Positions 36,591 to 48,989 of a stretch of DNA of 64,000 bases are shown piece after piece. The position numbers were made by a program, and so were the translations under genes. Source of the DNA: Serripes groenlandicus (Eukaryota; Mollusca; Bivalvia; Cardiida; Cardiidae); the NCBI GenBank assembly GCA_031761405.1, contig JASEVX010000017.1, positions 8,171,668-8,235,667 on the forward strand, in the 5' to 3' direction. The notes under the pieces are model-generated. The model saw only the letters and a program-made list of their open reading frames with translations, was not told the origin of the DNA and did no database searches. Numbering within the stretch: position 1 is the first letter of the stretch; the number at the start of each line of letters is the position of its first letter.

Positions 36591-37352
36591 GTACCCGAAG
36601 CACTGCTACATGATGTTGAAACGCCTCGATGAGGCAGGTAGAAATACATGGGCAACCTGTATAAAAAATCTCCTGTTCATGCATGGCTTTGGGTATGTAT
36701 GGATTTCACAAGACATAGGTAACGATTCTCTATTTATTAAGCATTTTAAACAACGGATTCGAGACTGCTACTTACAAAAATGGCATATGGATAAAAACAA
36801 TGCGGGAAAAGGACAACACTACAAACATTTCAAATCATTATTAAACCCAGAGCTATATTTAAATTCATTTTTACCTTTCTCCTTACGCAGGATATATAGT
36901 AACTTTAGATGCTCTAACCATGACCTTATGATAGAGAGAGGTAGACGCCTACCGATTGCAAGAAATTACCGTTTTTGCCCTTTATGTGTTGATAAAAATA
37001 TGTACATTATTGAAGATGAGTTTCACTTCTTTTACGAATGTCCTACATATGACGATTTAAGAGACATTTATTTTAACGTATCCTGGATAAACAACAAGAC
37101 TCTTGACAAATGTTATGCAATATTAAATACAAATATCCAGTCTGAAGTATACAATACTGCAAAATACATTCAGAGCGCATTCAAACTAAGAAGTGAGACT
37201 CTTTCAATATCTTAATTATTTTTCCAGCTTCAAATGTCAGTGTTATAATGTATTTCATCACTCCCTGTTGTATATACTTATAAATTATGTTGTATAATGG
37301 GCCGGTGGCCTAAATTACGAAATAAAATATCTATCTATCTATCTATCTATAT
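35590..37352 (+). mobile_element. 5'-truncated non-LTR retrotransposon (LINE), frameshifted
   Basis: The first frame (35583-36590) covers a reverse transcriptase domain: YSTTDNNF at its start, FYCLFIDFAKAFDSI with the first catalytic Asp, GTRQGCISSTIIF, the active-site FADDV (YADD type) near 36010, and FYKYLGLYI. The second frame (36523-37215) continues with MLKRLDEAGRNTWAT and a C-terminal Cys/His cluster (FCPLCVDKN, then EFHFFYECPTYDD). The frames switch near 36580, so the copy cannot make a full product. No endonuclease region remains at the 5' end. The 3' end is AATAAAATATC followed by TATC repeats, with no poly-A. The LINE clade is not assigned. It sits at the junction of units 2 and 3. 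Confidence 0.9.
36523..37215 (+). pseudogene. C-terminal part of the LINE ORF, shifted frame
   Basis: Reading in frame from about 36575, this segment holds the thumb and C-terminal region, ending with a C-x2-C, H-x4-C type cluster (CPLCVDKN, then FHFFYEC). Such zinc-knuckle-like ends are found in several LINE families. The sequence upstream of about 36575 in this frame is a shadow of the first frame. Confidence 0.8.
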
Positions 37353-37510
37353 GTTGATAAAGTTGACGTTTCACGCCTGATTGGACCCCACAGTTAATGG
37401 TTATGCTTTGATAATGCATACAAAAGCGATATTTATCTATAGATATTTTAGAGTACAGTGGTCAAACCTATGTAACCACAATTAATTTACACAAAACGCC
37501 TGTGAATGGT

Positions 37511-37731
37511 TTAACCCTTACCTTTCCAACATACAGATGCTTTCTGACGAATCTACAGTAGACGAGTTTTAAAAACATTGTGAAAGCAATGAGCATTTTA
37601 TCCTCTTGCCACACTGTTTTCAACTTTATTCCATAGTTGTTCTTTTATTTTAAGAGCTGGGTTTCCATTTTTATGACTTAATGTTTTCAAAGTCGTCTGC
37701 TAGAGATTTGTTGTTTGTTGGCAATGGTTAA
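37511..37731. mobile_element. piggyBac-type MITE at head of unit 3
   Basis: It starts TTAACCCTTACCTTTCCAAC and ends GTTTGTTGGCAATGGTTAA. Between lie GTTTTAAAAACATTGTGAAA and TGTTTTCAAAGTCGTCTGC, which are the complementary inner arms of the family. Its right end equals bases 1-40 of the window and the copy at 52137-52330. Confidence 0.65.
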
Positions 37732-39333
37732 GTCACGTCTATTGAACACTGCGTTCTCCCGCGTAGGTTTATTGATCTTCACAAAGTCAATTGAAGTTGT
37801 TATAATAGATTATTAACATGTAGATCATGATCATTTTTTTGTGCGGTTATTTCTTTCCTTAAGTCGATTTTTAATTGCATTCGACCCTTTCTGTTCATCT
37901 GCATCAGATATAAAGAGATAATGTTACATCTCTGTTCACGCATCGCATTTATTCGAGTGAAACCACAAGTTGGACTACAATTTAGGTTTCTGTAAAAATG
38001 TTCCATTTTAAGTCTTCCAAATGTAGGCGGACATTGAAGTCTATGGTGATATTTACATATGAAACAACTCACGTTTTCTCCTAATGCAGCTCATATATAT
38101 TTTGATATTTGAAAATGACCAGTCACATAGATCTATAGAAAGCAAGTGTTGATTATAATGACACATTCGAGCTCTAGATAAGATATATTATCCTTAATTG
38201 ACGCTCAAACACTATGTTGTGGGAACTCAAAACAATAATCTCAGCGAGACAGTTCTTTTGAGAACCCGTAACATAGGGTTGAGTAGTAAGGGAGATATTG
38301 TGAGGGAGGGGGTGAATACCAGTTTACTCCACCTTATATAGAGCTCTGATCCCAATTAGTTTGGCAAACCTTTGTGCAGTTCTACTCCTTGATCTATGTT
38401 TTGTTGGTAAAGGAGCAGCACAGCATCAAGGAAATGCTTTGGAATTGTTTAGGTATAGCTTTCTTTATGTGAACTCCATGAGGCCAGTTGGGGTCTTATT
38501 TTTTCTCAATCATAGCATGATATAAATAAAGGTAATATGCATAACACACATGGGGTTACACTTTTATCATTTCTTTCAGAATTTACACCTGGGGCCACAG
38601 TACATTCAATCTGACATTTAAGGCTCTGGCGAGAGTGCACATTTACACAGACTTGCCTGAGGCTACACATTTTGCTTGTGCAATAAGACCCTTAATGGCC
38701 TAGATTCATGATAAGTTATCCTGAATAAGTATTTAGATTAGCCCATTATCTATACTAGTGGTTACATCACACGAAAAAGGACCTTCTTGTGCAGTTTGAT
38801 GTGAGTAAATGTTAATCTCAATAGTTTTCGTCTGACGTGAATTTCTGTTATATTTAATTTCTGTTGCCAGAATGTTTTTATTTCTATACAATTATCATAC
38901 TTTCATAAACATAGCTTTGTAAAATTTGGCCAAGATATGTTCGTCAGCTGCAGATAAGTTGTATGTGGGAAACGGTTAAATACAAGCTTCTTCAAAATGG
39001 ACACAAGTCATTTGTATCAGGGTCTGGCCAATCTCACATTATTAGCTTCAAACATCTAAATCCTTATGCCAATTTCAACAAAATGCACAGGAATATTCCT
39101 TTGGTGATCATTTATTTAACATTCTTCAACAATTTAAATGCTGTGTAGAGTGTAGAACTTTGGTTGCTTCGGTATCTGAAAGGTGTGGTGTCAAAACCCT
39201 CATTTATCACAGGAATTGAACTACTGACTGAAATATCTCTCTTCTAAAAAGTATCTGCAATTTAAGCTGTAGTTTCTTTTTCCACAAAGTTTCTAACGTT
39301 ATCCACTCAAATAAAAAGAAATTTTATGTATTG

Positions 39334-40950
39334 CGGTAGATCGTATTGACCAAAGGGGGCTCGAAGAAGAAGGGTGAAGTGAATGACAAGTCTGGCTGTG
39401 TGAAAGGACATTTTAATAAAATGTCAAGGACTCTTGTGGGCCAGTTTTGACCCACTTAGTCACTAATAAACATAACATGGACATTACAATAAAATGTCAA
39501 TGACTCTTGCGTGTCAAACTGACCCACTCAGTCCATAATAGACCGGACATTCACTTCCCATTCTGGACGGACAAGAAAAAAAACCGCCGCCGGAAATGGA
39601 AGATGATTCAATATACAACAATATTTAACACAAATAATATACACGTTGCAGTATCCCACTGAAAGTATACCACAACTTAAAGATAACAAGAACCAATTGC
39701 ACCTGGTGGTGGAGGATGGGAGGAGGTGGATTTAAAATATTTTCCAATATTTTCACTGTCAACCGTACTACCCACCCTAAAAAGTAGAGAAATTTTACAA
39801 GCTAAATTTTCAAGTTTTAAACTGTTTCAAGGTATATCCAAATCCCACGACTACACCACCACGTTTGTGCAGCTTTATCACTGTCACGCGATGGCGGCAC
39901 AGTCCTAGGGTTTGCCCCGATAGTTTCTTTTGGGTTGTTTTCCATTTGGTGAAATGTGGTGCCGAGTTCTATGCAGCCAACACTTATATAAATGTTTGAG
40001 TGACATTGAGCTGAGCACTTTTAGTTATAAAAGATATGAACATGAGTCTGTTTATTCCGAATGTAAAGAATATCTTAACAAGCACCCTCCCAGCTTGACG
40101 TGCTTGCATAATACACATTATCTGAGACTGACCACACATGTGGTACTGTAACCGATACATTTTAGAATAAAAAACAAAAAAACAAAAAGACATAAAAACA
40201 AACAAACAAACACAACATAAACAATATAATAGTTCATAAATTGAGATCCCAGTATAAAAGGTTCAGCAACTCCTCCGCTTTATTACGGTAGGGTTTGAGA
40301 ACTTTTGTGATGGTTGTGAAGATATTTAGCTAAACACTTGTAGAACTTCAGCAAACCGACAGGAACGCAAGGTAGGTAATACAAGGCAAGTAGAAATTGC
40401 TAAAGGTTGTATTCGAATGTTCTTTTTGAATGCTGAAGATTTCCAACGGCCCAGCTTCTGAATTTGAGTGGCTGGCATGTCTAACAAGTTGGCATGTGTA
40501 GCCCCGCCAATACGCAGGGAGTGACAGGTATAGCGGTTTGGGTCAAGATGGCATTTTGTAACTAATTTCTTTAGAACCCCGCTGAACTCGGAAACCGTGA
40601 GCGGCTTCCCATTAGGATGTTGGAAAAGGGGGCCTTAACATATTTTCCAAGAGATTTATCCTCGATGCTGTCGTTCCGAGATATAATACAAGAGTGGAAA
40701 AGACTGCCAGCGATTGGCCCATACAGGCCACGTGATAGCCTCCTCTTTTGATTGGTTCCCGCTTGCATATACAAGAGGGGTGCAATTGATTCCTGCAACC
40801 GAACTGACGTAGAGTTGTTCCAGGTATTAATCGAACAAGGTTATAGGTTATACACTTAATGCCATACAATCCATAAATCATTTTATGTTGCATAAAATAT
40901 CATTTATGCATAAAGACTAATACGTATATTAAGGCCTTTCTTTTTGTCTA
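39334..40950. mobile_element. Insertion replacing part of unit 3, carries a recombinase fragment
   Basis: Sequence left of 39334 aligns with the other units, as does sequence right of about 40955 (AAGTTCTATCCTTTGCTTTC, compare 55025). Nothing between them aligns. The segment holds a duplicated block (AATAAAATGTCAAGGACTCT at about 39416 and AATAAAATGTCAATGACTCT at about 39491) and, on the minus strand, the tyrosine-recombinase fragment at 40381-40640. No RT or RNase H reading frame was found, so it is at most a fragment of a larger element. Confidence 0.6.
40381..40640 (-). pseudogene. Tyrosine recombinase C-terminal fragment (DIRS/Ngaro or Crypton type)
   Basis: In one frame of the minus strand the sequence reads GPLFQHPNGKPLTVSEF, then a Cys-rich linker, then YTCHSLRIGGATHANLL and IQKLGRWKSSAFKKNIR. 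The HSLRIGGAT block carries the His-x2-Arg catalytic pair, and the GRW block is the region just before the nucleophilic Tyr in eukaryotic tyrosine recombinases of DIRS-like retrotransposons and Cryptons. Where relatives usually have Tyr-Ile-Arg, this copy has Asn-Ile-Arg, so the nucleophile appears lost. A stop (TAA) lies just upstream of GPLF at about 40635. The enzyme would have integrated circular element DNA by strand exchange. The fragment is inactive, and its exact family cannot be fixed without the missing parts. Confidence 0.75.
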
Positions 40951-41398
40951 ATTAGTATCCAAGTTCTATCCTTTGCTTTCAATGGGTTTTTTATTAGGAT
41001 AAATCAAAATTTAGCCAAAACGTTATTGAATATATTATATATATGGCATTAATTCTTAAATGAGAAGTGAACCACAAAATTATTTAGCTATTTAAGCATT
41101 CCAGCTTTGTGAAAAGCCAAACATGCAAGTATCGTGTTGTCCTCTAAAATTGTAAACTTAAACAGAAAATAATTTCAAATTTGTATAAGTGAATATAAAT
41201 ATATGAGACTTCGGTGAAATAGGAGAAACCATTGCAGACACATGGATAAATCTTTTCACAAGAGTGCTATGGATTTTTGAAGGTCTTTTTGTATTAGTAT
41301 CAGTATCAAAGCTGGACCATTTACCTGACATGGTATGAGCAGGTTCATGGGAAAAGTTGTCATTACAGTAAAGCCTGTTTAACTTCATGGGTTAAATA

Positions 41399-41578
41399 TT
41401 AACCCTTTCCCTCATAGAGACACGTTTTAAAGCCTTTGCAGCTGACGACTGAGCAATCTCTCATTGTGTCACATTGTTTTCAACTTCATCCAATTATGTT
41501 ACCCTCATTTGCATTTTTTTTTTGAAAATATTTTCAAAATCATCTGCTGCAGATTTGTTGTATGTGGGAAAGGATTAA
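41399..41578. mobile_element. piggyBac-type MITE, unit 3
   Basis: It starts TTAACCCTTTCCCTCATAG and ends GTATGTGGGAAAGGATTAA, so both ends have TTAA and inverted CCCTTTCC-type termini. It is the cleanest copy in the window. Its left flank is the empty site for the hAT insertion of unit 1. Confidence 0.75.
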
Positions 41579-41739
41579 GACATATTCTTTGTTTGTTTAC
41601 AGGGGAGCCCATACTTTGATTCATGACATTGCATCGAAAGGAGTAAAACAAGCCAATTAAATGTTGAACAATGTTTGTTCTAGAGGAGATATGTAGAAAC
41701 AGTGCACATGTCTTGATGTAGCCATACTATTAATGTATA

Positions 41740-44700
41740 TATATTTGTGCAATGTTTATACACAAAAACGTCAGAAATGTCTGGCTGTCTGGCGCTATAT
41801 ATGGCTGATACAACTGTATCAGCCTGAAGCCTTCAATGATACAGAACAGGTAGTGTACAACCGCTGTATCGTCTTGCAACGTTTGTCTCGTACAACTGAA
41901 CCAATAATTAACCATTCACTAGCCTGTACGATCCGAGATGACAATGGTATGTTGTAGAGAACCCTTCAATTCTGAGCCGAAAGTTCAACTCTGAGGGAAC
42001 CCTTTTAGTTACCACTACAACACTTCACAAAATCGTACGTTGCCGATTGAGGCTTGGAGATGTGTTCTTAGACTAACTGATCCACTAGAAACCCGAGCTG
42101 ATATAGCAATACTCCAGGTGATCTAATAATCGATGCTTTCGGGCGTCATCGCTGTGCGCCTATATTATCATCAATTTAATGAGCGTCTGGGTGATTGATT
42201 ATCTTACATATTTCAAAACGAGTCTGCACTCAAAATACAGGAAATGCATATAAACTATAATTGCAATCAAACAACTATATCCCGAAATCACATCCAAGTA
42301 CTTACACGATGCGTCTCTCGGAAAAGATGCTATAATAAAGAGATTTAATTAATAAATGGCGATCTTGATGTTGTAGAAGCTTTCTATGAAACGGAATGGT
42401 AACACCTGAAATAAAATGACCAACAAGGAAAGTAACTGAAATGGTTCGATGTATGGGTTGTGAGTTCGAACTCCGGCTTGACTATTACTTATTTCCAATG
42501 AATGGCAAAAGTTATTTTTGACAAGCGTCATTTGTCTTTCACAAATGTTCTATATAGCCTATATGGCAAGGTAGCCACTTATTATGAAATAATATTGTGT
42601 GCAGTACTGGTGTGAGTAGGCCAGGAAACACAAGTAAGGAGGCTTCGCTGTAGTAATATTTCTGAAATACCGTTAGAATCCGCATTAAACTCCAATCAAT
42701 TAAATCATTAACAATTTACAAGACTAGCAAATCTGACAAACTTGTAATACGTGGCAATGAAACAATTTAACTAACAACATATATCCTATAGAATGCACTG
42801 TATGAAACATTTGAATTCAAAATAATGGATCATTTGATATAAATAATTTAGAATTATAAAAGAATTGAAATGACACATTTAAAATACAAACAGCAATGAG
42901 AATTTCTTTTTTGTAACTTTGTACATTTTGAGTCCCAATTTCGAAGCACCAAAATGTTTAAAAGTTGAAGATATATTATAATTCTTTGCAATTTACATTA
43001 TGTCAGCCCCCGCCTAAGGCGGATAGAATATTGGTTGGGCGGCGTTGTCATCCTGTCCGTCTGAAGCCATATCTAAAACTATATGGGAATGTTAACCAAC
43101 ATTGGGCAATACCAGACAGCAAGTTTCACTAAGATTGCCTCTGCAAGACCAGAGTCCAATTGAACTTATATTGCATGTAAGTGAATAAGGAAAAGGAAAT
43201 AACCCCGTTTCAAAATTTAATTCAATTCAACACCAGTTAACTCCCTTAAATCAATGGCTTATTTCAATTACAATGAAAGCACTAGAGGTGACATTTTTGT
43301 CCAATTTTCTTTAAGATTCATCCAAACATTCAGCTTTATCATATCACTGTCAAGCTTAAAACTGGGTGTCATGGGGTAAAAGACAAAGCCACTAGGTTCA
43401 GTTTTAGAAAACTTTTGAACACTCCAGACGTTTCATTGTTCATAAACTCTTCATGAAATGTCAGACCATTCATTTCCATCAGGTTCTTTATTCGACAAAT
43501 AAACTAGCTTAACGTAAAAACTGTGTAGCTTTAGTTTATCAGACAGCTTTTTTATAAGTCTATTTATGCGTTTAAACGTCACTTAGGAATAAAGAAAATG
43601 ATGTAGTATGACCTCACTTGGCATATATATGAGCTTTTTGTTTCTAAGCAGAACTTGGAAACCATGATCAAAGTTTCATTAGATACGGAATTGAAGGCTA
43701 AAGATGATCTTATGAAATTACTCAATATCCATCGTCCATTATTAACCTGTAGCTCCAAACAATATCTCCTCCTAAACAATAAGGTAAATATTCATCAAAC
43801 TTCACAAGAGTGTATATTTGGTGGTTCTCTTTAAACTTCTTGAACATTTATATCTGATGTAGAAGTTTGGTTGCTGTGGAATCAGAAAGGGAAAACTTGC
43901 ACAACTTAAAAATCATATCCTACGAGTCTGCTCATCTGATTTAAAGGTAATGTGGCAGACATTTGATCCTCTACAAATAGCGCTCTCTTGAAAAACATTG
44001 CCACAAGATTGCACCAGAAAAGACGTAAAATAAGAAAGCTTTAAAAAAAATCTTCTTTGAAAGTGTTTTTCTTGATTTCAACTAAAATAATCTTATACTC
44101 AGAAAGTGCTTATCTGATTTCAAGATGATTTGACAGAAATGTTATAACGTAACCCCTACGTACTTTGTTGAAGCTTAACGATTGGTTGAAAACATGTTCA
44201 ACAGAAAAATGCTAAACAAACAAAACCTTTAAATTCTTCTTCTCTGAAAATATGCGTCTGTTTTCAAGATATTCCCTCTACAAAATTGTTCAAGCCATTA
44301 GTTGAAAAACATGGCCGACATGCAGAAACAGAAAATGGGTTGAATGCCAAAACTATTAAAACTCTAAATCTGCTGGTCTGAGTTCACAGTAATTTGGTAG
44401 AAATTTCCTTTACGTAGCACTCTTCTAAAGAAATCCGAAGTCATATTTATTGACCTTTACTGAAATGCTGTTTTGTTTACAGTGTCTATTACTTGCTGTT
44501 TGTTTCCCATTATTGATCAAATTTACCCTGAAATAAGCAATTACACATTTGTTACTATACAATCACACAGGTGGCCGATTTGGAGGACATATTGGACCGC
44601 TTGATAAAATATAATTTTCAGTTTATTTGGTTAATCAAACGTCTTTAAATATGCCTGATATAGGATCACTTCATTTGAAGAAAATCTAGTTGAAATAGCG

Positions 44701-45000
44701 GCTTAAATCCGCCATATACATCATATCAAATAAGTACGATTTTGATGAAAAGAAAACATTGAAACACTTGGTGAAATTAATCATTTTTATCAGCTCTATC
44801 ACCGATGAACCCTTGAATTGACAATGCATAGTTAATGACTAAAGATATTTGAACACTTGCTATTTGTGATCTTATAAAGTTCTCATAAGAAGGAAGCAAT
44901 GAATAATCCTGAGAGACGGGTTAATATTAGATTTAGTTGGTCGTAAATAACACAGGGCTTTATTAAGCTTGTGTAATCAGTATGTAGTCAAGCCAGCCGG
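41740..45000. repeat. Spacer shared among units, unit 3
   Basis: No gene. Blocks align with the spacers of units 1, 2 and 4. At about 43590-43660 lies a single copy of the 74-bp motif that is amplified at 4770-5865. At 43000-43250 lies a dispersed repeat beginning GTCAGCCCCCGCCTAAGGC. Confidence 0.5.
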
Positions 45001-46407
45001 CGCATCCACGCAGTCAGATTAAACTTTGTACTGTTGGCTGGTAAACTCAAAAGTGTGATCTTTATATTCATAGCATTGACTATTATTGACCCTTTCAATG
45101 CTGAATTCTTAAAATGGAATTGTCTAGCTTTGCATAAAAGCACTAAGCAGCTCATCAGAATCATTATCATAAGTATAACCGTAATCATCATAACCATCCC
45201 CAACATAATTCGTTCCTATTTCCTTGCTTTCAGCTGCTCTCTGTAGCTTACAATGTGGACAATCCAATGCACATGAAAGTTTGTCTTTCGACACTTTTAT
45301 CTGAAATATCTTAGTGGAAATATCTCCATATCCCCTATGTCGTGCACGATATACTGGCAGGTCTTCCCATATCTCCTCGGGGATACCTGCCATATCTTGA
45401 ATCTTTATCGTCCATCAATCTTTCGTGCGTCGTGGTTTCGAATACTGGTTCTTCTATTCGGTTTTGTTTGTAGTAATGGTACCATCTGTTCATACAAAGA
45501 TATTACTTTTCAAGATAATACTATTTGGGTTTCTCTGGACACCATTTGTACTGGTTTATCAAGTAAGTGCTCAATACACTTGGCCCCGGTTGTTTGGCAA
45601 TTGATACAAAACGTTCATTATCATAAATGACAAAACTATCTCCGGCTTCAGCAATTTTGTCACTTTTTTGAAGGTGTATCCCTTTTCGGGTTGGATTTAT
45701 AGTCAATTGTGAAACTGAAAACTGTCTCTTATCAAAACGAGAGTTGAATGCACTGCTTTTATCTCTGTGATGTTCAACTTCTGCGTAAGATATAACAATA
45801 AGTTCATCGTCATGCACGTATTTCGTTTCCAAAAATGAATGGCGCATTTTTGAGCCATGGTAATGTTCATGTTTAACATCAGACCGTTTTACAGAGTTGT
45901 TTTCAAAGTTTATAATGTATAACATGCTTTTGTGTATGATCGGTCATAAATGTATGCATCGGAGCAATCTTTTCCACGAACAAATTCAATTTCACTAAGC
46001 TTACTGTTGTCAAATCCAACGGGTCGCTTTTTGCCATTTCGATGTTCAGAATGCACCATCGGTGTCTACGCATGTCGTAACAACGTAGTTTTTTGTCGGA
46101 GTATGTGTTCGGAAAGAGTATAGTTTCACAGGAACTCAGGGATTCAAGGGACTCCAACTAAGCAATAAAACTTGAAGACCCATCTAATGCATGGACCATA
46201 CGCTCGTTGAGCTTTTCGTCCAACGAACGAGAAAAGAGAACTTGTCACTTGCCTTTATATGCAGCAAGTTAGCGTCCTCTAAGATATATTCAATTGATTC
46301 TGTAGTCAGTTCCATCATTTCGTCCATCTGCATCAGATAGGTAGGCGGCCCTTCAAGTATTCCTCGTAAGACGACAGGGAGAAATCGTAGATACTTGCTA
46401 ATTCAAC

Positions 46408-46545
46408 TATAATTGGACATTATCATCGTCTAGTCAATCATTTTTAAAATCGATAATTATGGTCATAGTATGCTGTTCAATATGCTTTTTCAAACAAAAC
46501 TCGGTGTTTTCGTTAGTAGATAGCATCTTTAGATATATAATGTTT
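46408..46545. mobile_element. Truncated dispersed element abutting exon 4 of copy C
   Basis: ATTATCATCGTCTAGTCAAT near 46420, then AGATAGCATCTTTAGATATA near 46522, match the 3' portion of the element at 48650-48773 and of the element ending at about 22515. It starts exactly where exon 4 of copy C becomes unrecognisable, so it probably marks the lesion. Confidence 0.55.
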
Positions 46546-46975
46546 CCAGAAACTTAGGACAACTATTTGGCATTGTGATACATGGATGCACGAACAGATC
46601 TTTATCTTTTAAACATTTTTACTAAATACCTTCAATCCTGAGATGAAGATATATTCTGCTATTTTAAGTAAAGCTGCAATATTGCTAGAATTTATCTTTG
46701 GTTTCTTCTCATATAAATACAAAATAGCTTCTTCCAAAGAAACACAAATAAGGTGACTGTGTTATATTATGCCTGTTGAACGTAATTCAGTTACTTTCGG
46801 GAGATGGACAAAGAAACCGTTCGTTATTACCATAAGTACCTTGACTATAATAGTAAAGGCATTGACCTTTATCCTCTTCCCTCAACTGTAAATTCAAATC
46901 ATCCAAAGGCACACGATAAAAGATATTTCGGCGACTCAAAATAAGAACACAAATACGTGTAATACGGGTAAAGAC

Positions 46976-48773
46976 ATCGACGGCGATTGTTTCCCGTCCA
47001 TAGGTAATGTGTACGAACTTTGCTTTACCATGTATCCAAAAGGTGTGTCCAGAAAATGTGTTTTGGTGCAGTCATGATATTCCTACGTTCTGGTTGGATG
47101 AAAAGTAAATTTCAAAACAAAAACTTATTCTAGAGCAACTAATTAAATAAGATAATACCTACTCGATAAAGGAATGGAACAAATGAATCTGATATGTGAT
47201 AGTTTGCCGGTAATTTCACTTGTTTTATACTTTTTGCATTATAGGTATTTTAACGCACATGATGCATAAAGACCAAAAATGAAAACAACATAAATGGAAT
47301 GAAAAGATAGGTTGACTCGTCAACAATGTAGTTCCGTAAATTATGAAATGTTTTCGTTGGAAGTACTTAATTAAGGGCAAGTAGATTACCTTTTTAACCT
47401 ATCTTGGCCATATTTGAAAGAGAAATATATGCCTTAACAGATGATGAATGTTAGTGGTTTTGAAAAGGACGGTAGATTTAATACTTTACCCGTAATAGGT
47501 ATCACCTATAATCATATGACGAAATATGTTGTTGGTAACACGAAGGAGGTTGTTTGTGTGTGGGTTCTTTCAAATACCAATGACACTTGATACAATGAAC
47601 CCGCTAAAATCATGCAATTCGCCATTTTTGTATGTATAAAAATCGGTCGGTCAGACAAAACATACGCATTGAAAATTATTGTGATCTAGACGCTTGTCAT
47701 TTTACAGTTAACTACGGTTAATGTTCGTGATATATCAAAATAAAAACACTCTATAATTCAATATTTCGGCCAAAGGTATTTTTTAAATTATATTTAGGAT
47801 CACATACTTTGTTGCATCGATCTTGAAAGTATTGAACATGAAGACTAACATGATGGTTATCGTATATAAGGACGACGTCATGTCATTTCCATAACACTTC
47901 ATTTTGTTGTAACGTCAAATTGAGCGACGTCGTTTCCCGTAACAAAGATGGAATCAACATGAAAGACCCCAAGTGTCTAAACACGAGCACTAGATTCACT
48001 CACACAAAATTGTTATAAAATGTATACATTTGTGTTTACATATACATGTATCGTTAAATTTATGTATATGGCAATCTAAATCCCCATTCCCATACGCAAC
48101 AAATACATAAAAGTCCACTCATATCCATCCAGGTTTAATAAGTACTATAGGTAAACAAAATAAAAAATAAATAAAAATAAAATTTGAAAATAGATTGGCA
48201 AGGAGATAAAATATATACAAATGAAAGTACAATTATTGAACAGACAATGTGACAAAATGATAAATTGCTGAAAATGAGCCATTGTTCCCTCGGCGACAAT
48301 CTTTAACTAAGGCGTCTGCTGCAAAATGCGTCAGAAACTATCTCTATTTTGGAAAGGGTTTAGCAGAAATGTGACCCCTTCATAATTTGTCCAACCATAC
48401 TGACTGGTTCAAAAAGGTAGTGGCCAGGTGGCATCCGAAAATGGCTGAAATGAACAAATTTCCTCCGGTTATATCAGTTACACATTTGCTTCGACACCAC
48501 CATGCAGATGATCCATTAAGGGTCATCCTGGCCTCGTTTAAGCCTCGTTCGTTATGAATGTATTCCTTATTTTTCTGAAAGTCTCTACTGTCTTATTTTA
48601 TATTCGTAACAAGAAACGACAGCAATACGAATTCCAAACATGACATGACATGAACATTACCATCGTCTAGTCAATTACATTTAAAAACATTTTTATGGCC
48701 AGAGTAAGCTTTTTAATTTGTGTTTAAAATCATTGTACGGGTCTTTCGTAAGTAGGTAGCACCTTTAGATATA
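46976..48773. mobile_element. 1.8-kb insertion in the exon 1-2 region of copy C
   Basis: On the left, AAAATAAGAACACAAATACG aligns with sequence next to exon 1 in copies A, B and D. On the right, ATTATACATGAATCGG aligns with the bases that follow directly there. The 1.8 kb between is absent from the other copies. Its right half (48280-48773) matches the dispersed element at 21750-22530 and ends GGTAGCACCTTTAGATATAT. No transposase or RT was recognised, so the class is unknown. Confidence 0.65.
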
Positions 48774-48989
48774 TAAGATTATTATACATGAATCGGTTAA
48801 TAGCGTTGAATAGAATCCGAATAACCCATAATCCATGTTTGATAGTGACGTCACAGAGGTCTAATTGTTCTTTCACCTGGTTATAAAGTAAAGATCGAAC
48901 TGAAGGCGGTTTACTGTTGTATTCATCGAAATCCAACTTTCTTTTATCTGTCCTCTCTCTTTCGCTAAAAAAGAAGGGATGCATTCAGC

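Larger units (their letters stand above)
38407..41690 (+). pseudogene. Sel1-like repeat exon remnants, unit 3
   Basis: The first block (38407-38452) reads GKGAAQHQGNALELFR. Its acceptor has changed from TAG to TTG, although the donor TTTAG/GTATAG is kept. The middle exon is missing, with a break at about 39334 where unrelated sequence starts. The third block (41603-41690) follows TTTACAG and reads AHTLIHDIASKGVKQAN before an in-frame TAA at about 41657. The copy is dead. Confidence 0.55.
45124..48936 (-). pseudogene. BTB-BACK gene copy C, heavily degraded
   Basis: Exon 1 (48826-48936) keeps its donor, but the start ATG has become TTG. Exon 2 is absent. Exon 3 is cut at its 5' end (remnant 46630-46742, SLEEAILYLYEKKPK). 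Exon 4 is broken: its start is lost at about 46407 where a repeat piece abuts, the BACK domain has a deletion (46207-46215), the kelch-like part has frameshifts near 45930 and 45440, and a block present in B (between SQL and the TRKG segment) is missing near 45710. The Cys motif LSCALDCPHC survives. The tail is cut at about 45124, where flanking sequence appears in inverted orientation relative to copies A, B and D. It cannot encode the family protein. Confidence 0.85.

Noticed and set aside
39930..40151. 73-residue plus-strand frame beside the recombinase fragment
   Set aside because: No recognisable motif and no support from another copy; it falls inside a mobile-element-derived insertion.
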